Notes: generated by a model not told the origin, from the letters alone. A stretch of DNA of 64,000 bases from an uncultured Pantoea sp. (GCA_913775175.1 CAJYKU010000019.1:62001-126000); one strand, 5' to 3'. Positions 21,394-30,940 are shown, counted from the stretch's first letter. Numbers and translations are program-made.

Positions 21394-21422
21394 TTGACAC
21401 GGAACCGCGTGCCCGATATTAT
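21394..21422 (+). promoter_or_regulatory. Promoter of tRNA-Asn
   Basis: A consensus -35 TTGACA (21394-21399) is separated by 17 bp from TATTAT (21417-21422). A GC-rich discriminator (GCGCCCCG) follows, the hallmark of stringently controlled stable-RNA promoters. Transcription should begin near 21430. Confidence 0.85.
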
Positions 21423-21441
21423 GCGCCCCGTTCCAGACAAT

Positions 21442-21517
21442 TCCTCTGTAGTTCAGTCGGTAGAACGGCGGACTGTTAATCCGTATGTCACTGGTTCGAG
21501 TCCAGTCAGAGGAGCCA
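21442..21517 (+). tRNA. asn tRNA: tRNA-Asn (GTT anticodon)
   Basis: 76-nt cloverleaf beginning TCCTCTG and ending CAGAGGA-GCCA, with the 7-bp acceptor stem paired and CCA encoded. The anticodon GTT is at 21475-21477. The T-loop GGTTCGAGTCC and D-loop are standard. It is preceded by a near-consensus promoter and followed by a terminator-like stem that merges with a heptanucleotide repeat. Confidence 0.97.
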
Positions 21518-21523
21518 AATTAA

Positions 21524-21555
21524 AGAAAGCAGACGTTGAAAAACGTCTGCTTTCT
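21524..21555 (+). terminator. Terminator stem after tRNA-Asn
   Basis: A perfect 14-bp stem (AGAAAGCAGACGTT / AACGTCTGCTTTCT) with a GAAA loop lies six bases after the tRNA. The usual T-run is missing; the 3' arm instead continues into the TTTCTGC tandem repeat. The 5' arm can also pair partly with later repeat units. Confidence 0.7.
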
Positions 21556-21641
21556 GCTTTCTGCTTTCTGCTTTCTGCTTTCTGCTTTCTGCTTTCTGCT
21601 TTCTGCTTTCTGCTTTCTGCTTTCTGCTTTCTGCTTTCTGC
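21551..21641. repeat. 13 perfect copies of TTTCTGC
   Basis: Ninety-one bases of exact heptanucleotide tandem repeat. The array starts inside the 3' arm of the tRNA-Asn terminator stem and ends with a partial unit (TTTC). It is open in several frames, giving an artefactual Leu-Ser-Ala-Phe-Cys-Phe repeat with no ribosome site; I do not call a protein. Perfect identity suggests recent slippage. Confidence 0.95.
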
Positions 21642-21769
21642 TTTCCGGGCTTTATCGGGGTTATGCTTTTTATCAACAGCTGGTAACAGTAATGCTGACC
21701 CGCATCTCAACCTTGTATCTTTCGATTTCGCTACGCTTTCACTTCGTCACACCAGCCAGCTGCGCTTAA

Positions 21770-21789
21770 CAGGCGGCGTTATCCGCCTG
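21770..21789. other. Hairpin downstream of thiD
   Basis: CAGGCGG-CGTTAT-CCGCCTG, a perfect 7-bp stem 48 bp past the thiD stop, without a T-run on either strand. It may end thiD transcription or protect the tRNA-side transcript. Confidence 0.4.
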
Positions 21790-21836
21790 ATATGTAGCGC
21801 GTGACACCTGACGCTATGCCAAAACAGAATAGCGGC

Positions 21837-22667
21837 TTACCACCAGCGATGAAAATGGTGCACCGGCCCTATGCCCTGCCCCACTTCCAGCGTATCGGCC
21901 TGAAGCAGCGCCTGCTGCAGCCACGCTTTAGCCGCTTCTACCGTAGTAGCCCAGTCCAGAGAGACTGGTCGCAGCGCTGCCAGCGCCGCTGATAGCGAAC
22001 AGCCAGTACCATGGGTATGGCGCGTATTGACGCGCGGTGCTGTAAACCGGTTATGTCCGCTGCGGGTTAACAGCCAGTCAGGACTCTCAGCATGATGCAG
22101 ATGCCCCCCCTTCATCAGCACTGCCTCACATCCCAAATCGAGCAGCGCCTCGCCCTGCTGTAACATGGTGCGCTCATCCTCTGCGACTTTTACGCCCAGC
22201 AGTGCGGCGGCTTCAGGCAGATTCGGAGTAATCAGTGATACCTGCGGCAGCAGTTGCTCACGCAGCGCGGCTACCGCATCAGCAGTCAGTAACGCATCAC
22301 CACTTTTAGCGATCATCACCGTATCCAGCACCACAAATGGCAATGGAACAGCGGCGAGCTTCTGCGCAACCACAGCAACAATATCGCTATCTGCCAGCAT
22401 GCCGATTTTTGCCGTATCGATACGTACGTCACTCAGCACTGAATCGAGCTGGGCAGCGACAAAGTCTGGTGTAATTCGATAGACCGACTGTACCCCGCGG
22501 GTATTTTGTGCGACCAGCGCCGTGATAACACTGGTGCCATAAGCGCCAAGCGCGGAAAACGCTTTGAGATCGGCCTGAATACCTGCGCCACCGCTGGGAT
22601 CGGTGCCGGCAATGGTTAACGCATTAATACGGGGCAAGGCGGCGGTGAAGGGAACAGAGTGTGTCAT
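21837..22667 (-). CDS. thiD: Hydroxymethylpyrimidine (phosphate) kinase ThiD
   Basis: 276-residue ribokinase-fold enzyme that phosphorylates HMP and HMP-phosphate to HMP pyrophosphate for thiamine synthesis. The N-terminal ALTIAGTDPSGGAGIQADLK motif and the anion-hole region NTRHTHGTGCSLSAALAAL with the catalytic Cys are both present. CAGGAG precedes the start. A TPP riboswitch lies in its leader. In E. coli thiD follows thiM behind one riboswitch; here there is no thiM between riboswitch and thiD, so the switch controls thiD directly. Confidence 0.95.
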   Translation of the reverse strand: MTHSVPFTAALPRINALTIAGTDPSGGAGIQADLKAFSALGAYGTSVITALVAQNTRGVQSVYRITPDFVAAQLDSVLSDVRIDTAKIGMLADSDIVAVVAQKLAAVPLPFVVLDTVMIAKSGDALLTADAVAALREQLLPQVSLITPNLPEAAALLGVKVAEDERTMLQQGEALLDLGCEAVLMKGGHLHHAESPDWLLTRSGHNRFTAPRVNTRHTHGTGCSLSAALAALRPVSLDWATTVEAAKAWLQQALLQADTLEVGQGIGPVHHFHRWW

Positions 22668-22710
22668 AGCGCTCCTGTGCGGCGTACAGGAAGGCGAATG
22701 CGCAGACGCA

Positions 22711-22791
22711 TCTGACTTCCCTACGCTGGCATTATCCAGATCAGGTAATACGGGTATTTCTCAGCCTTCACAAAGAAGGGCACCCCGAGTC
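22711..22791 (-). promoter_or_regulatory. TPP riboswitch upstream of thiD
   Basis: Read on the minus strand, the element contains CGGGGTGCCC, then GGCTGAGAAATACCC, CCTGATCTGGATAATGCC and AGCGTAGGGAA. These are the conserved P2/J3-2 pyrimidine-sensing and P4/P5 pyrophosphate-sensing parts of the THI element. It is almost identical to the E. coli thiM riboswitch. About 45 nt, including an ATGCG/CGCAT stem, separate it from the thiD start, which fits control of translation initiation. Confidence 0.95.
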
Positions 22792-22980
22792 ATATGGCAC
22801 GTAAAGCCATTTCCAGAGCATATCCGTGCCAGCAAAGGATGTAAACGATATAAAACCTGATCTGAACCACTATGGCGTCAGATAGTCAGCTGCAGCGCCG
22901 CTTTTGTTGATGTATCGCAAGCCGCGATAAACCGATCGGGTGCCTAATCTGCTGCCGGACGACTACTGCCGGATACCTCT

Positions 22981-23184
22981 ATGATCTATCTTCTGCGTCA
23001 TCTGCTTCCTCATGCTCACCGCTGGCATCAGATTGAGATCAGCCGCAACGATGTAATCACGCCAGCCGGACGGCGCTGTTACGCAACCTATGTTATAGCG
23101 CACTGTCGCGGCTGCGGAATGCAGCTGCATAAAATATATTATCGCGATATCAGCGATGCCGAAGCATGCCGCTGGCTCGGATAG
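22981..23184 (+). CDS. Small Cys-containing protein of unknown function
   Basis: 67-residue reading frame, not recognised. It is rich in His, Arg and Cys and contains AHCRGCGMQLHKIYY, a CxxC pair with nearby His that resembles half of a zinc-binding site. No signal peptide or membrane helix is visible. The ribosome site is weak and the 5' context ordinary. It sits alone between the divergent thiD leader and the convergent ahpF gene, and the rest of the spacer carries no alternative gene. It is plausible but unproven as a coding gene. Confidence 0.5.
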   Translation: MIYLLRHLLPHAHRWHQIEISRNDVITPAGRRCYATYVIAHCRGCGMQLHKIYYRDISDAEACRWLG

Positions 23185-23282
23185 CCAGCACTAATATAGT
23201 CCCGGAACAGATATGTTGCTGGCACGACTGGTCAGCGCGAATAAGCCATGCAAAAGAGATGTCGTTGCGACTGATTAGCGAC

Positions 23283-23311
23283 AAAAAAAGCCCCGCAACA
23301 GCGTGCGGGGC
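23283..23311 (-). terminator. Terminator of ahpCF
   Basis: Minus-strand stem GCCCCGCA/TGCGGGGC with a six-base loop followed by seven T residues, 20 bp after the ahpF stop. A canonical Rho-independent terminator. Confidence 0.9.
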
Positions 23312-23330
23312 GATAGCCGGGCAGTGTGAG

Positions 23331-24899
23331 TTACTGCGCGGGTTTAGTGCGAATCAGATAATCAAAGGCGCTCAGAGAGGCTTTGGCGCCCTCACCGCTG
23401 GCAATGATAATCTGCTTGTATGGCACAGTAGTGCAGTCGCCAGCGGCGAATACACCTTTCAGGCTGGTTTCACATTTGGCATCGATAATGACTTCGCCCA
23501 TCCGGTTGCGCTCCACCGCTCCTTCCAGGAAGCCGGTATTTGGCAGCAGACCGATCTGCACAAAGATACCGCTCAATGCCAGCTCGTGCGTGTTCTGCGT
23601 GGTGCGATCCAGATAAGTCAGACCCGTAACTTTACTGCCGTCACCTTTGACTTCAGTGGTCTGCGCGTTGAGGATCACATCCACGTTTTTCAGACTGCGC
23701 AGCTTGTCCTGTAAGACTTTATCGGCGCGCATTTCACCCGCAAACTCCAGCAGTGTTACGTGCTCAACCAGTCCTGCCAGATCGATCGCGGCTTCCACGC
23801 CAGAGTTACCACCCCCGATAACTGCCGTACGTTTGCCTTTAAACAGCGGGCCGTCACAGTGCGGGCAGTAGGTTACCCCTTTGGTACGATACTGTTCCTC
23901 ACCCGGCACACCCATGTTGCGCCAGCGTGCACCCGTCGCAATGATGATACTGCGTGATTTCAGCACAGCACCTGAGGCGGTTTCAATGGCGTGCAGCCCA
24001 CCCTCTTTCACCGCCGGGATCAGCTTAATTGCGCTCTGCGTATCGATGACATCCACGGCGTAATCATCAACATGCGCGCGCAGTGAACCAGCCAGTTTTG
24101 CACCTTCTGTTTTCGGTACGGAGATATAGTTCTCGATATCCACTGTATCGAGAACCTGACCACCAAAGCGCTCGCCCATCAGCCCGGTGCGAATACCTTT
24201 ACGCGCTGAATAGATAGCCGCAGCCGCGCCTGCCGGACCACTGCCCACAATCAGTACATCATAAGCGTCACGCTTGTTCAGTTCATCTGCCGCACGCTTG
24301 TCAGCATTGGTGTCAACCTTGTTAACAATCTCCGCCAGGCTCATGCGGCCCTGACCAAACTCTTTACCATTCAGATAAACCGCCGGCACACCCATAACGT
24401 TGCGTTCGGTGATCTCATTCTGGAACACACCGCCATCAATCGCTGTATGGCTGATACGCGGGTTAAGCACGGCCATCAGGTTCAGCGCCTGCACCACGTC
24501 CGGGCAGTTGTGGCAGGAGAGCGAGTAGTAGGTTTCAAAGTGCAGATCGGTATCCAGTGCCGCCACCTGATCCAGCAAACTTTGTGCCTCTTTTGAGGGG
24601 TGTCCACCGGTTTGCAGCAGTGCCAGCACCAGTGACGTAAATTCGTGCCCCATCGGCGAGCCAGCAAAGCGTGGGCCGCTCTGGCTGTCCGGGTTAGCGA
24701 TCAGAAATGAGGGTTTACGAACCGGTCGATCGTTCTCTTCACGGAAGCTGACTTTGTCTGAAAGTGACGCAATATCCGCTAACAGCGTACGAATCTCTGC
24801 GGACTTAGCACCCTCATCCAGAGTGGCAATCAACTCAACCGGTTTCGTTAGTTTCTCAAGGTAAGCCCTGAGCTGGGTTTTTAAATTGGTGTCGAGCAT
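23331..24899 (-). CDS. ahpF: Alkyl hydroperoxide reductase flavoprotein subunit AhpF
   Basis: 522 residues. It reduces oxidised AhpC using NADH. The N-terminal domain of about 200 residues has two thioredoxin-like folds with a CHNC redox centre near residue 130. It is followed by a thioredoxin-reductase-like part with the FAD motif [17 protein letters not shown], a second disulphide centre CPHC and the NADH motif [15 protein letters not shown]. The C-terminal FAD motif (GVFAAGDCT) is intact. The start lies 69 bp after ahpC and both genes share an OxyR-type control region. Confidence 0.97.
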   Translation of the reverse strand: MLDTNLKTQLRAYLEKLTKPVELIATLDEGAKSAEIRTLLADIASLSDKVSFREENDRPVRKPSFLIANPDSQSGPRFAGSPMGHEFTSLVLALLQTGGHPSKEAQSLLDQVAALDTDLHFETYYSLSCHNCPDVVQALNLMAVLNPRISHTAIDGGVFQNEITERNVMGVPAVYLNGKEFGQGRMSLAEIVNKVDTNADKRAADELNKRDAYDVLIVGSGPAGAAAAIYSARKGIRTGLMGERFGGQVLDTVDIENYISVPKTEGAKLAGSLRAHVDDYAVDVIDTQSAIKLIPAVKEGGLHAIETASGAVLKSRSIIIATGARWRNMGVPGEEQYRTKGVTYCPHCDGPLFKGKRTAVIGGGNSGVEAAIDLAGLVEHVTLLEFAGEMRADKVLQDKLRSLKNVDVILNAQTTEVKGDGSKVTGLTYLDRTTQNTHELALSGIFVQIGLLPNTGFLEGAVERNRMGEVIIDAKCETSLKGVFAAGDCTTVPYKQIIIASGEGAKASLSAFDYLIRTKPAQ

Positions 24900-24968
24900 A
24901 GTGAGTTCCTGTGAAGAAAATCGGGTGCCGTAGCACCCGATAAAAAAGAGACCGAATAGTGCGGTAAC

Positions 24969-25532
24969 TTAGATTTTACCAACCAGGTCCAGTGATGGAG
25001 CCAGAGTCGCTTCACCCTCTTTCCATTTAGCCGGGCAGACTTCACCTGGGTGAGAAGCGACATACTGAGCTGCTTTAACTTTACGCAGCAGGTCAGATGC
25101 GTCGCGGCCGATACCTTCAGCGGTGATTTCGATTGCCTGGATCACGCCTTCCGGGTCAACGATAAACGTACCACGGTCAGCCAGGCCTTCTGCTTCACGC
25201 ATGATTTCAAAGTTACGGGTCAGGGCACCAGTCGGGTCGCCGATCATTGCGTACTGGATCTTAGCGATGGTGTCAGAAGAACCGTGCCAGGCTTTGTGGG
25301 TAAAGTGCGTGTCAGTAGAAACAGAGTAGATATCTACACCCAGTTTCTGGAACTCTTCGTAGTGGTCTGCAACGTCGCCCAGCTCAGTCGGGCATACGAA
25401 GGTGAAATCAGCCGGGTAGAAGAAGAAAACACTCCATTTACCTTCAACGTCTTTCTCGGTTACGTCGATGAATTCGCCGTTTTTGAACGCTGCGTTTTTG
25501 AACGGTTTAATTTTAGTATTAATGATTGACAT
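24969..25532 (-). CDS. ahpC: Alkyl hydroperoxide reductase peroxiredoxin AhpC
   Basis: 187-residue typical 2-Cys peroxiredoxin, the main scavenger of endogenous H2O2 and organic peroxides. The peroxidatic Cys47 lies in [11 protein letters not shown] and the resolving Cys166 in [14 protein letters not shown] precedes the start. It is the first gene of ahpCF. Confidence 0.98.
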   Translation of the reverse strand: MSIINTKIKPFKNAAFKNGEFIDVTEKDVEGKWSVFFFYPADFTFVCPTELGDVADHYEEFQKLGVDIYSVSTDTHFTHKAWHGSSDTIAKIQYAMIGDPTGALTRNFEIMREAEGLADRGTFIVDPEGVIQAIEITAEGIGRDASDLLRKVKAAQYVASHPGEVCPAKWKEGEATLAPSLDLVGKI

Positions 25533-25588
25533 AGTGACCTCCGTTAAAAGATGTGATGCAGGCTACAGTTTTTTCGGGCCAGGTGCTA

Positions 25589-25625
25589 ATACGCAGTCGT
25601 TATCAATCAGATAAACAAAAGCTAT
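25589..25625 (-). promoter_or_regulatory. OxyR-type operator upstream of ahpC
   Basis: Four tetrads spaced by exactly seven bases read, on the minus strand, ATAG, TTAT, ATAA, GTAT. The OxyR consensus is ATAG-N7-CTAT-N7-ATAG-N7-CTAT, so 13 of 16 core bases match with perfect spacing. It lies 57-93 bp upstream of the ahpC start, a normal activating position. OxyR control of ahpC is known in E. coli; binding here is inferred. Confidence 0.7.
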
Positions 25626-25803
25626 CAACGCGCAAAAACCCGATCCATTGCGGCATGCTGCGGCATTTTACACGGAAACAGCTCAGTGATGACAGGCTTT
25701 CTCTGTGCGCACTGCAACGACTTTTTTACCCGCAGGACCGTGACGGTTTACACCCTGCGCTATGCTGTGCAGATAAATATCTGCGTCAATATGGAGTCCG
25801 CCT

Positions 25804-26250
25804 GTGAACATTCGCCCTTTTCAGGAAGCCGATCGCCCTTTTCTGCGTACACTGTTTCTTGCCGCGCGCCGCCACAACTGGACATGGCTGAACGGGGATA
25901 GCTGGCAACTGGAGGATTTTGATGCAGTAGTACTGGGTGAAACGGTGCTGGTCGCTGTCGTTGAGGGGCAGCGTGCTGGTTTTGCCGCTATCCTGGAGAA
26001 CGATAACTTTCTGCACAGCCTCTATGTTGATCCTGCGCGGCAGGGTCAGGGGGTTGGCAGCGCTCTGCTGCTGCAGGTGGAGGCACGATTTACCTCAACC
26101 GGCTCACTCAAGTGTCTGGCTGAGAATAGTGCGGCGCTGGCCTTTTATCAGCGTCGCGGATGGCAGCGGATCGCCACCGGTAACGGCGCGCAGGGAAGCT
26201 ATATTCTGATGCATTTCCCGCTAGCAAAGCGTGCCAGCGGGATAACCTGA
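25804..26250 (+). CDS. GNAT-family N-acetyltransferase
   Basis: 148-residue cytosolic acetyltransferase. The acetyl-CoA motif A is clear: LYVDPARQGQGVGSALL, with the R/Q-x-x-G-x-G/A pyrophosphate loop. Motif B (NSAALAFYQRRGWQR) follows. The GTG start has GGAG 8 bp upstream. The acceptor substrate is unknown. It is divergent from ahpC and convergent with mrp, with a 2-bp gap to the mrp stop. Confidence 0.85.
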   Translation: MNIRPFQEADRPFLRTLFLAARRHNWTWLNGDSWQLEDFDAVVLGETVLVAVVEGQRAGFAAILENDNFLHSLYVDPARQGQGVGSALLLQVEARFTSTGSLKCLAENSAALAFYQRRGWQRIATGNGAQGSYILMHFPLAKRASGIT

Positions 26251-26252
26251 AT

Positions 26253-27365
26253 TCAGACCGCCCGAAACGCGATATCGCCCGGTATCACTTCACCCTGCCA
26301 GTAGAGCTGAGCAGCAACACGTCCCGCCAGCTGGCGATAAAGCGCAGTAAACTCACTCTCAGGTCGGCGAATTACCGTGGGTTCACCATCATCCAGATCT
26401 TCACGCAGCTGGATATGCAGCGGCAGCTGCGCCAGCAGACGTGTGTGATACTCCTGCACCAGTCTCTCTGCACCGCCGGTGCCGAAGATCGGCTCGTGAT
26501 GACCGCACTCACTGCAGATATGAATGCTCATGTTCTCGACGACGCCCAGCACCGGCACCGAGACTTTTTCAAACATCACGATGCCTTTGCGGGCATCGAG
26601 TAGCGCGATATCCTGCGGCGTGGTGACCACAAGCGCGCCGGTTACCGGCACGTTTTGCGCCAGCGTAAGCTGAATATCCCCGGTTCCCGGCGGCATGTCG
26701 AGCACCAGATAGTCGAGATCGGGCCACAGAGTCTCATTAAGCAACTGCATCAGCGCCTTGCTGGCCATTGGGCCACGCCACACCATGGCGTTGTCATCGG
26801 TAACCAGGTAACCGATAGAGTTAGTGGCAAGACCATGTGCCATAATCGGGGCCATATGGGTGCCATCGGGCGAAGTGGGTCGCTCAGTTTCCGTGCCAAG
26901 CATATTCGGAACAGAGGGGCCATAGATATCGGCGTCCAGCACTCCCACGCGCGCGCCTTCAGCAGCCAGCGCCAGCGCCATATTCACTGCCGTGCTTGAC
27001 TTACCCACGCCGCCTTTGCCGGAACTGACCGCGATAATGTTCTTTACGCCGTTTACACCTGGCTGATTTTTTACCCGTTTCAGGGTGGCGATGTCATGTC
27101 GTAGTCGCCAGTCGATAGCACTCGTCTGGGTACGGCGCAGCAGCTCTGCGCTCATCTGCGCTTTTAGCTCTTCAAATGCGCTATTCCAGACAAAAGGCAT
27201 CGTCAGCTCTATATGCAGCCTGCCATCCAGCAGTGCGACGTGGCGCAGCGCTTTAAGAGTGATTAAATTCTGCTGCAGCGTTGGATGTTCAAACTCACTC
27301 AATACGCCGCTGACCGCGGCGCGTAGCGCTTCGGGTGAATGATAATCCCGGGATTGTGTGCTCAT
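26253..27365 (-). CDS. mrp: Iron-sulfur cluster carrier ATPase Mrp (ApbC)
   Basis: 370-residue P-loop ATPase that carries Fe-S clusters to apo-proteins. The deviant Walker A is GKGGVGKSSTAVNMA, and the C-terminal CxxC (HICSECGHHE) is the cluster ligand pair. An N-terminal MIP18-like domain of about 90 residues precedes the ATPase domain. I start at 27365 (MSTQSRDYHSPEAL), which matches the family and has a GAGGGG-like ribosome site; the 41-codon upstream extension is not conserved. It is divergent from metG. Confidence 0.94.
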   Translation of the reverse strand: MSTQSRDYHSPEALRAAVSGVLSEFEHPTLQQNLITLKALRHVALLDGRLHIELTMPFVWNSAFEELKAQMSAELLRRTQTSAIDWRLRHDIATLKRVKNQPGVNGVKNIIAVSSGKGGVGKSSTAVNMALALAAEGARVGVLDADIYGPSVPNMLGTETERPTSPDGTHMAPIMAHGLATNSIGYLVTDDNAMVWRGPMASKALMQLLNETLWPDLDYLVLDMPPGTGDIQLTLAQNVPVTGALVVTTPQDIALLDARKGIVMFEKVSVPVLGVVENMSIHICSECGHHEPIFGTGGAERLVQEYHTRLLAQLPLHIQLREDLDDGEPTVIRRPESEFTALYRQLAGRVAAQLYWQGEVIPGDIAFRAV

Positions 27366-27527
27366 CCCCTCTCCTTGTTTTATCGTGACGCCAGAATGTA
27401 GCGGTATGCTGTCAATCATATCAGACCGACACTGAAAATAGCGCGACGCGCCTCCTGTGTTTACGCCGGAGAGTGCTTCGGTTAACATCTAACCCCGATT
27501 TTTCATTAACGGAAAGCTACGCAAACT

Positions 27528-29561
27528 ATGACTCAAGTCGCAAAAAAATTACTGGTAACGTGCGCCCTGCCGTATGCAAACGGCTCTATCCATCTTGGCC
27601 ATATGCTGGAACATATCCAGGCTGATGTATGGGTTCGTTACCAGCGAATGCGTGGCAACCAGGTTCACTTTATCTGTGCAGATGATGCCCACGGCACGCC
27701 GATTATGCTTAAAGCTCAGCAGCTGGGCGTTGCGCCAGAGCAGATGATTGCAGAGATGAAACAGGAGCATGAGTCTGATTTCGCCGGCTTTAACATCAGC
27801 TATGACAACTATCACTCAACTCATGCTGATGAGAATCGCCAGCTGGCTGAATTAATCTACACGCGCCTGAACGAAAATGGCTTTATTAAAAAACGCACTA
27901 TTTCTCAGCTTTACGATCCGGAAAAAGGCATGTTTCTGCCCGATCGTTTCGTCAAGGGCACCTGCCCGAATTGTAAAGCAGCCGATCAATATGGCGATAA
28001 CTGCGAAGTCTGCAGCGCAACCTATAGCCCGACTGAACTGATTGAGCCAAAGTCAGTGGTTTCAGGCGCTACGCCGGAACTGCGCGACTCAGAACATTTC
28101 TTCTTCGATCTGCCGGCATTCAGCGAGATGCTAAAGGCGTGGACCCGTTCGGGTGCGCTACAGGAGCAGGTAGCGAACAAAATGCAGGAGTGGTTTGATT
28201 CTGGCCTGCAGCAGTGGGATATCTCGCGTGATGCGCCTTACTTTGGTTTTGAGATCCCGGATGCACCAGGTAAATACTTCTATGTCTGGCTGGATGCGCC
28301 TATCGGCTATATGGGCTCGTTTAAAAACCTGTGCGACAAACGCGGCGATATCGACTTCAGTGAGTTCTGGCAGAAAGATTCTGCTACCGAGCTCTACCAC
28401 TTTATTGGCAAAGATATTGTCTATTTCCACAGCCTGTTCTGGCCAGCAATGCTGGAGGGTAGCGGCTTCCGCAAACCCACCAACCTGTTTGTACATGGCT
28501 ATGTCACAGTGAATGGCGCGAAGATGTCAAAATCGCGCGGTACCTTTATTAAAGCCAGTACCTGGCTGCAGCATCTGGATGCCGACAGCCTGCGTTACTA
28601 CTACGCGGCCAAGCTCTCTTCACGTATCGACGATATCGACCTCAACCTGGAAGATTTCGTGCAGCGCGTGAACGCTGATATCGTTAATAAAGTCGTCAAC
28701 CTGGCATCGCGCAATGCGGGCTTTATCACCAAACGTTTCAACGGTGAACTGGCAGGTGAGCTGGCCGATCCGGCGCTGTGGCAAACTTTTGTTGACGCCT
28801 CAGAGAAGATTGGTGACGCCTGGGCAAGCCGTGAATATAACCGTGCGATTCGTGAGATCATGACGCTGGCCGATCTGGCTAACCGCTACGTTGACGAGCA
28901 GGCACCCTGGGTTGTTGCTAAAGAGGAAGGTCGTGATGCCGATCTGCAGGCGATCTGCTCAATGGGCATCAACCTGTTCCGCATCCTGATGACCTGGTTA
29001 AAACCGGTGCTGCCATCACTAAGCGCCCGCGCTGAGGCCTTTTTACAGAGCGAACTGAGCTGGGATGGCATTGCACAGCCGCTGCTGAACCACCGTGTTG
29101 CACCGTTTAAGGCACTCTATAGCCGTATCGAGATGACAAAAGTTGCAGCACTGATTGAAGCATCGAAAGAGGATGCAGCGGCAGCCAGCCAGCCAGCGGT
29201 TAGCGGCCCACTGGCCGATGCGCCAATTGGTGAGACCATTACCATTGATGATTTCGCCAAAGTGGATATGCGTGTCGCGCTGATTGAGCAGGCTGAACTG
29301 GTTGAGGGCTCTGACAAATTGCTGCGTCTGCAGCTGGACCTGGGTGGCGAGAAGCGGCAGATCTTCTCAGGTATTCGCGCAGCCTATCCCGATCCCGCAG
29401 TACTGGTGGGCAGAATGACGATTATCGTAGCCAATCTGGCACCGCGCAAAATGCGCTTTGGCGTGTCGGAAGGTATGGTGCTTTCTGCCGGACCTGGTGG
29501 TAAAGACCTGTTTGTGCTTTCCGCTGACAGCGGCGCACAGCCTGGTATGCCTGTTAAATAA
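27528..29561 (+). CDS. metG: Methionyl-tRNA synthetase
   Basis: 677 residues, the same length as E. coli MetG. Class I synthetase charging tRNA-Met. The HLGH signature is at residues 22-25 and KMSKS lies near residue 335. A zinc knuckle with two CxxC pairs (CPNC, CEVC) is near 145-162. An Ala-rich linker near residue 550 leads to the C-terminal tRNA-binding and dimerisation domain (about 575-677). It is divergent from mrp, the normal enterobacterial arrangement. Confidence 0.98.
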   Translation: MTQVAKKLLVTCALPYANGSIHLGHMLEHIQADVWVRYQRMRGNQVHFICADDAHGTPIMLKAQQLGVAPEQMIAEMKQEHESDFAGFNISYDNYHSTHADENRQLAELIYTRLNENGFIKKRTISQLYDPEKGMFLPDRFVKGTCPNCKAADQYGDNCEVCSATYSPTELIEPKSVVSGATPELRDSEHFFFDLPAFSEMLKAWTRSGALQEQVANKMQEWFDSGLQQWDISRDAPYFGFEIPDAPGKYFYVWLDAPIGYMGSFKNLCDKRGDIDFSEFWQKDSATELYHFIGKDIVYFHSLFWPAMLEGSGFRKPTNLFVHGYVTVNGAKMSKSRGTFIKASTWLQHLDADSLRYYYAAKLSSRIDDIDLNLEDFVQRVNADIVNKVVNLASRNAGFITKRFNGELAGELADPALWQTFVDASEKIGDAWASREYNRAIREIMTLADLANRYVDEQAPWVVAKEEGRDADLQAICSMGINLFRILMTWLKPVLPSLSARAEAFLQSELSWDGIAQPLLNHRVAPFKALYSRIEMTKVAALIEASKEDAAAASQPAVSGPLADAPIGETITIDDFAKVDMRVALIEQAELVEGSDKLLRLQLDLGGEKRQIFSGIRAAYPDPAVLVGRMTIIVANLAPRKMRFGVSEGMVLSAGPGGKDLFVLSADSGAQPGMPVK

Positions 29562-29584
29562 TCCAGGCAGCGTGACTGACCACA

Positions 29585-29610
29585 CTCCCCCACCACATCA
29601 GGTGGGGGAG
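29585..29610 (+). terminator. Hairpin after metG
   Basis: CTCCCCCACC and GGTGGGGGAG form a perfect 10-bp stem with a six-base loop, 23 bp past the metG stop. No T-run follows, so termination may be incomplete. The rest of the 304-bp spacer to yohJ holds no gene I can support, apart from the inverted repeat and -10 near 29815-29840. Confidence 0.6.
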
Positions 29611-29814
29611 ATCACAGGGTTGCAAGCGTGCAGTACATTTTACGCATCGCCGGTTGCCCTGCTCTCACTGCGCTGGTGAGCATGTAAAGCTGCTTCTTCA
29701 CCATAGCAAACACACTTGTTGTACTACCTGATGCGCCGCTCCATTACTCCGGATTAAATGTATGTTGTAACCAAAATTGCGGAGCCACACTGCGCTTTGC
29801 TGGGTGATCGCTAG

Positions 29815-29840
29815 CACGCTAAGCGTGTAATGCGTATGAT
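29815..29840 (+). promoter_or_regulatory. Inverted repeat and -10 upstream of yohJ
   Basis: CACGCT-A-AGCGTG (29815-29827) is a 6-1-6 palindrome directly upstream of a good -10 hexamer TATGAT (29835-29840). The palindrome occupies the -35 region, which lacks a consensus hexamer, so it may be a regulator site. The regulator is unknown. Confidence 0.45.
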
Positions 29841-29865
29841 AAAGCACTGAAATCAAGCAGCGGGG

Positions 29866-30252
29866 ATGCCTTATATGTTAAAAGCTTGCTGGCGCTATCT
29901 GCGTGCCTTTCTGATTCTCTATGCCGCACTCTACGCCGGTATTGCCCTTGCTGCCCTGCTTCCCTTCACTATTCCCGGCAGCATTATCGGTATGTTGCTG
30001 CTGTTTCTGCTACTGGCGCTGCAAATCTTACCGGTTGAGTGGGTAAAACCTGGTTGTCATCTGCTGATTCGCTATATGGCACTGCTGTTCGTGCCGATAA
30101 GCGTTGGTGTTATCACCTATACCGATGTGCTGACCGCGCAGTTCGGTCCGATTGTGGTGTCATGTCTGACCAGTACGCTGATGGTATTAGTTGTGGTAGG
30201 CCTGAGTGCCGAGCAACTGCAACGCCCGAAAAAGGAGCAGCCGCATGAGTGA
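29866..30252 (+). CDS. yohJ: Holin-like membrane protein YohJ (LrgA family)
   Basis: 128-residue LrgA/CidA-family inner-membrane protein with four predicted helices. [19 protein letters not shown] is the family signature. LrgA/LrgB-type pairs have been linked to murein hydrolase control or small-metabolite export. A CGGGG ribosome site fits an ATG at 29875 better than the ATG at 29866; both give the same protein apart from three residues. The stop overlaps the yohK start by 8 bp, so the two are coupled. Confidence 0.92.
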   Translation: MPYMLKACWRYLRAFLILYAALYAGIALAALLPFTIPGSIIGMLLLFLLLALQILPVEWVKPGCHLLIRYMALLFVPISVGVITYTDVLTAQFGPIVVSCLTSTLMVLVVVGLSAEQLQRPKKEQPHE

Positions 30253-30937
30253 CGCCTGGTGGTCGCTGCCGCTGACACTGGCGGCCTATTTTATCGCCCG
30301 CCAGCTGGCGGCACGGCTGAAAATTTCCCTGATTAATCCGTTGCTGGTAGCCATGGCGATCATTATCCCGCTGCTGCTACTGACACACACCCCTTACACC
30401 CGCTATTTTGCCGGCAGCGCCCTGCTGAATCAGCTTCTGCAACCTGCGGTGGTCGCACTGGCACTGCCGCTCTATGAGCAGTTGCATCAGATTCGCGCAC
30501 GCTGGAAAACCATTATCAGCGTCTGCTTTATTGGCAGCATTACTGCGATGGTGTCTGGTACGGCAATGGCGTTATGGCTCGGTGCCACGCCGGAGATTGC
30601 AGCGACTATTCTGCCGAAGTCAGTCACCACACCGATTGCCATGGCGGTTTCAGCATCGCTGCACGGTATTCCTGCCATCAGCGCAATCTGCGTCCTGATT
30701 GCCGGTGTCTTTGGTGCGGTACTGGGTCATATGCTGCTGAATTTACTTCGTGTACGCCAGAAGGCCTCCCGGGGTCTGGCAATCGGTAACGCTTCACACG
30801 CGCTGGGCACGGCACGCGCCGCTGAGCTCGACTATCAGGAAGGCGCGTTCAGCTCGCTGGCGCTGGTGATCTGCGGCATTATTACTTCACTGCTGGCACC
30901 ACTGCTCTTTCCACTGTTGCTGAAGTGGTTTGGCTGA
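30245..30937 (+). CDS. yohK: Holin-like partner membrane protein YohK (LrgB family)
   Basis: 230-residue LrgB-family polytopic membrane protein, partner of YohJ. Conserved segments are [14 protein letters not shown], the [12 protein letters not shown] motif and [12 protein letters not shown]. The start at 30245 lies inside the end of yohJ and has AAAGGAG upstream. The longer frame from 30206 is out of the coupled pattern and not supported. Confidence 0.93.
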   Translation: MSDAWWSLPLTLAAYFIARQLAARLKISLINPLLVAMAIIIPLLLLTHTPYTRYFAGSALLNQLLQPAVVALALPLYEQLHQIRARWKTIISVCFIGSITAMVSGTAMALWLGATPEIAATILPKSVTTPIAMAVSASLHGIPAISAICVLIAGVFGAVLGHMLLNLLRVRQKASRGLAIGNASHALGTARAAELDYQEGAFSSLALVICGIITSLLAPLLFPLLLKWFG

Positions 30938-30940
30938 AAA

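Noticed and set aside
21394..21804. Open frame with repeated Leu-Ser-Ala-Phe-Cys-Phe across tRNA-Asn
   Set aside because: It reads through the tRNA and the heptanucleotide repeat. The repeat is open in several frames on both strands and there is no ribosome site.
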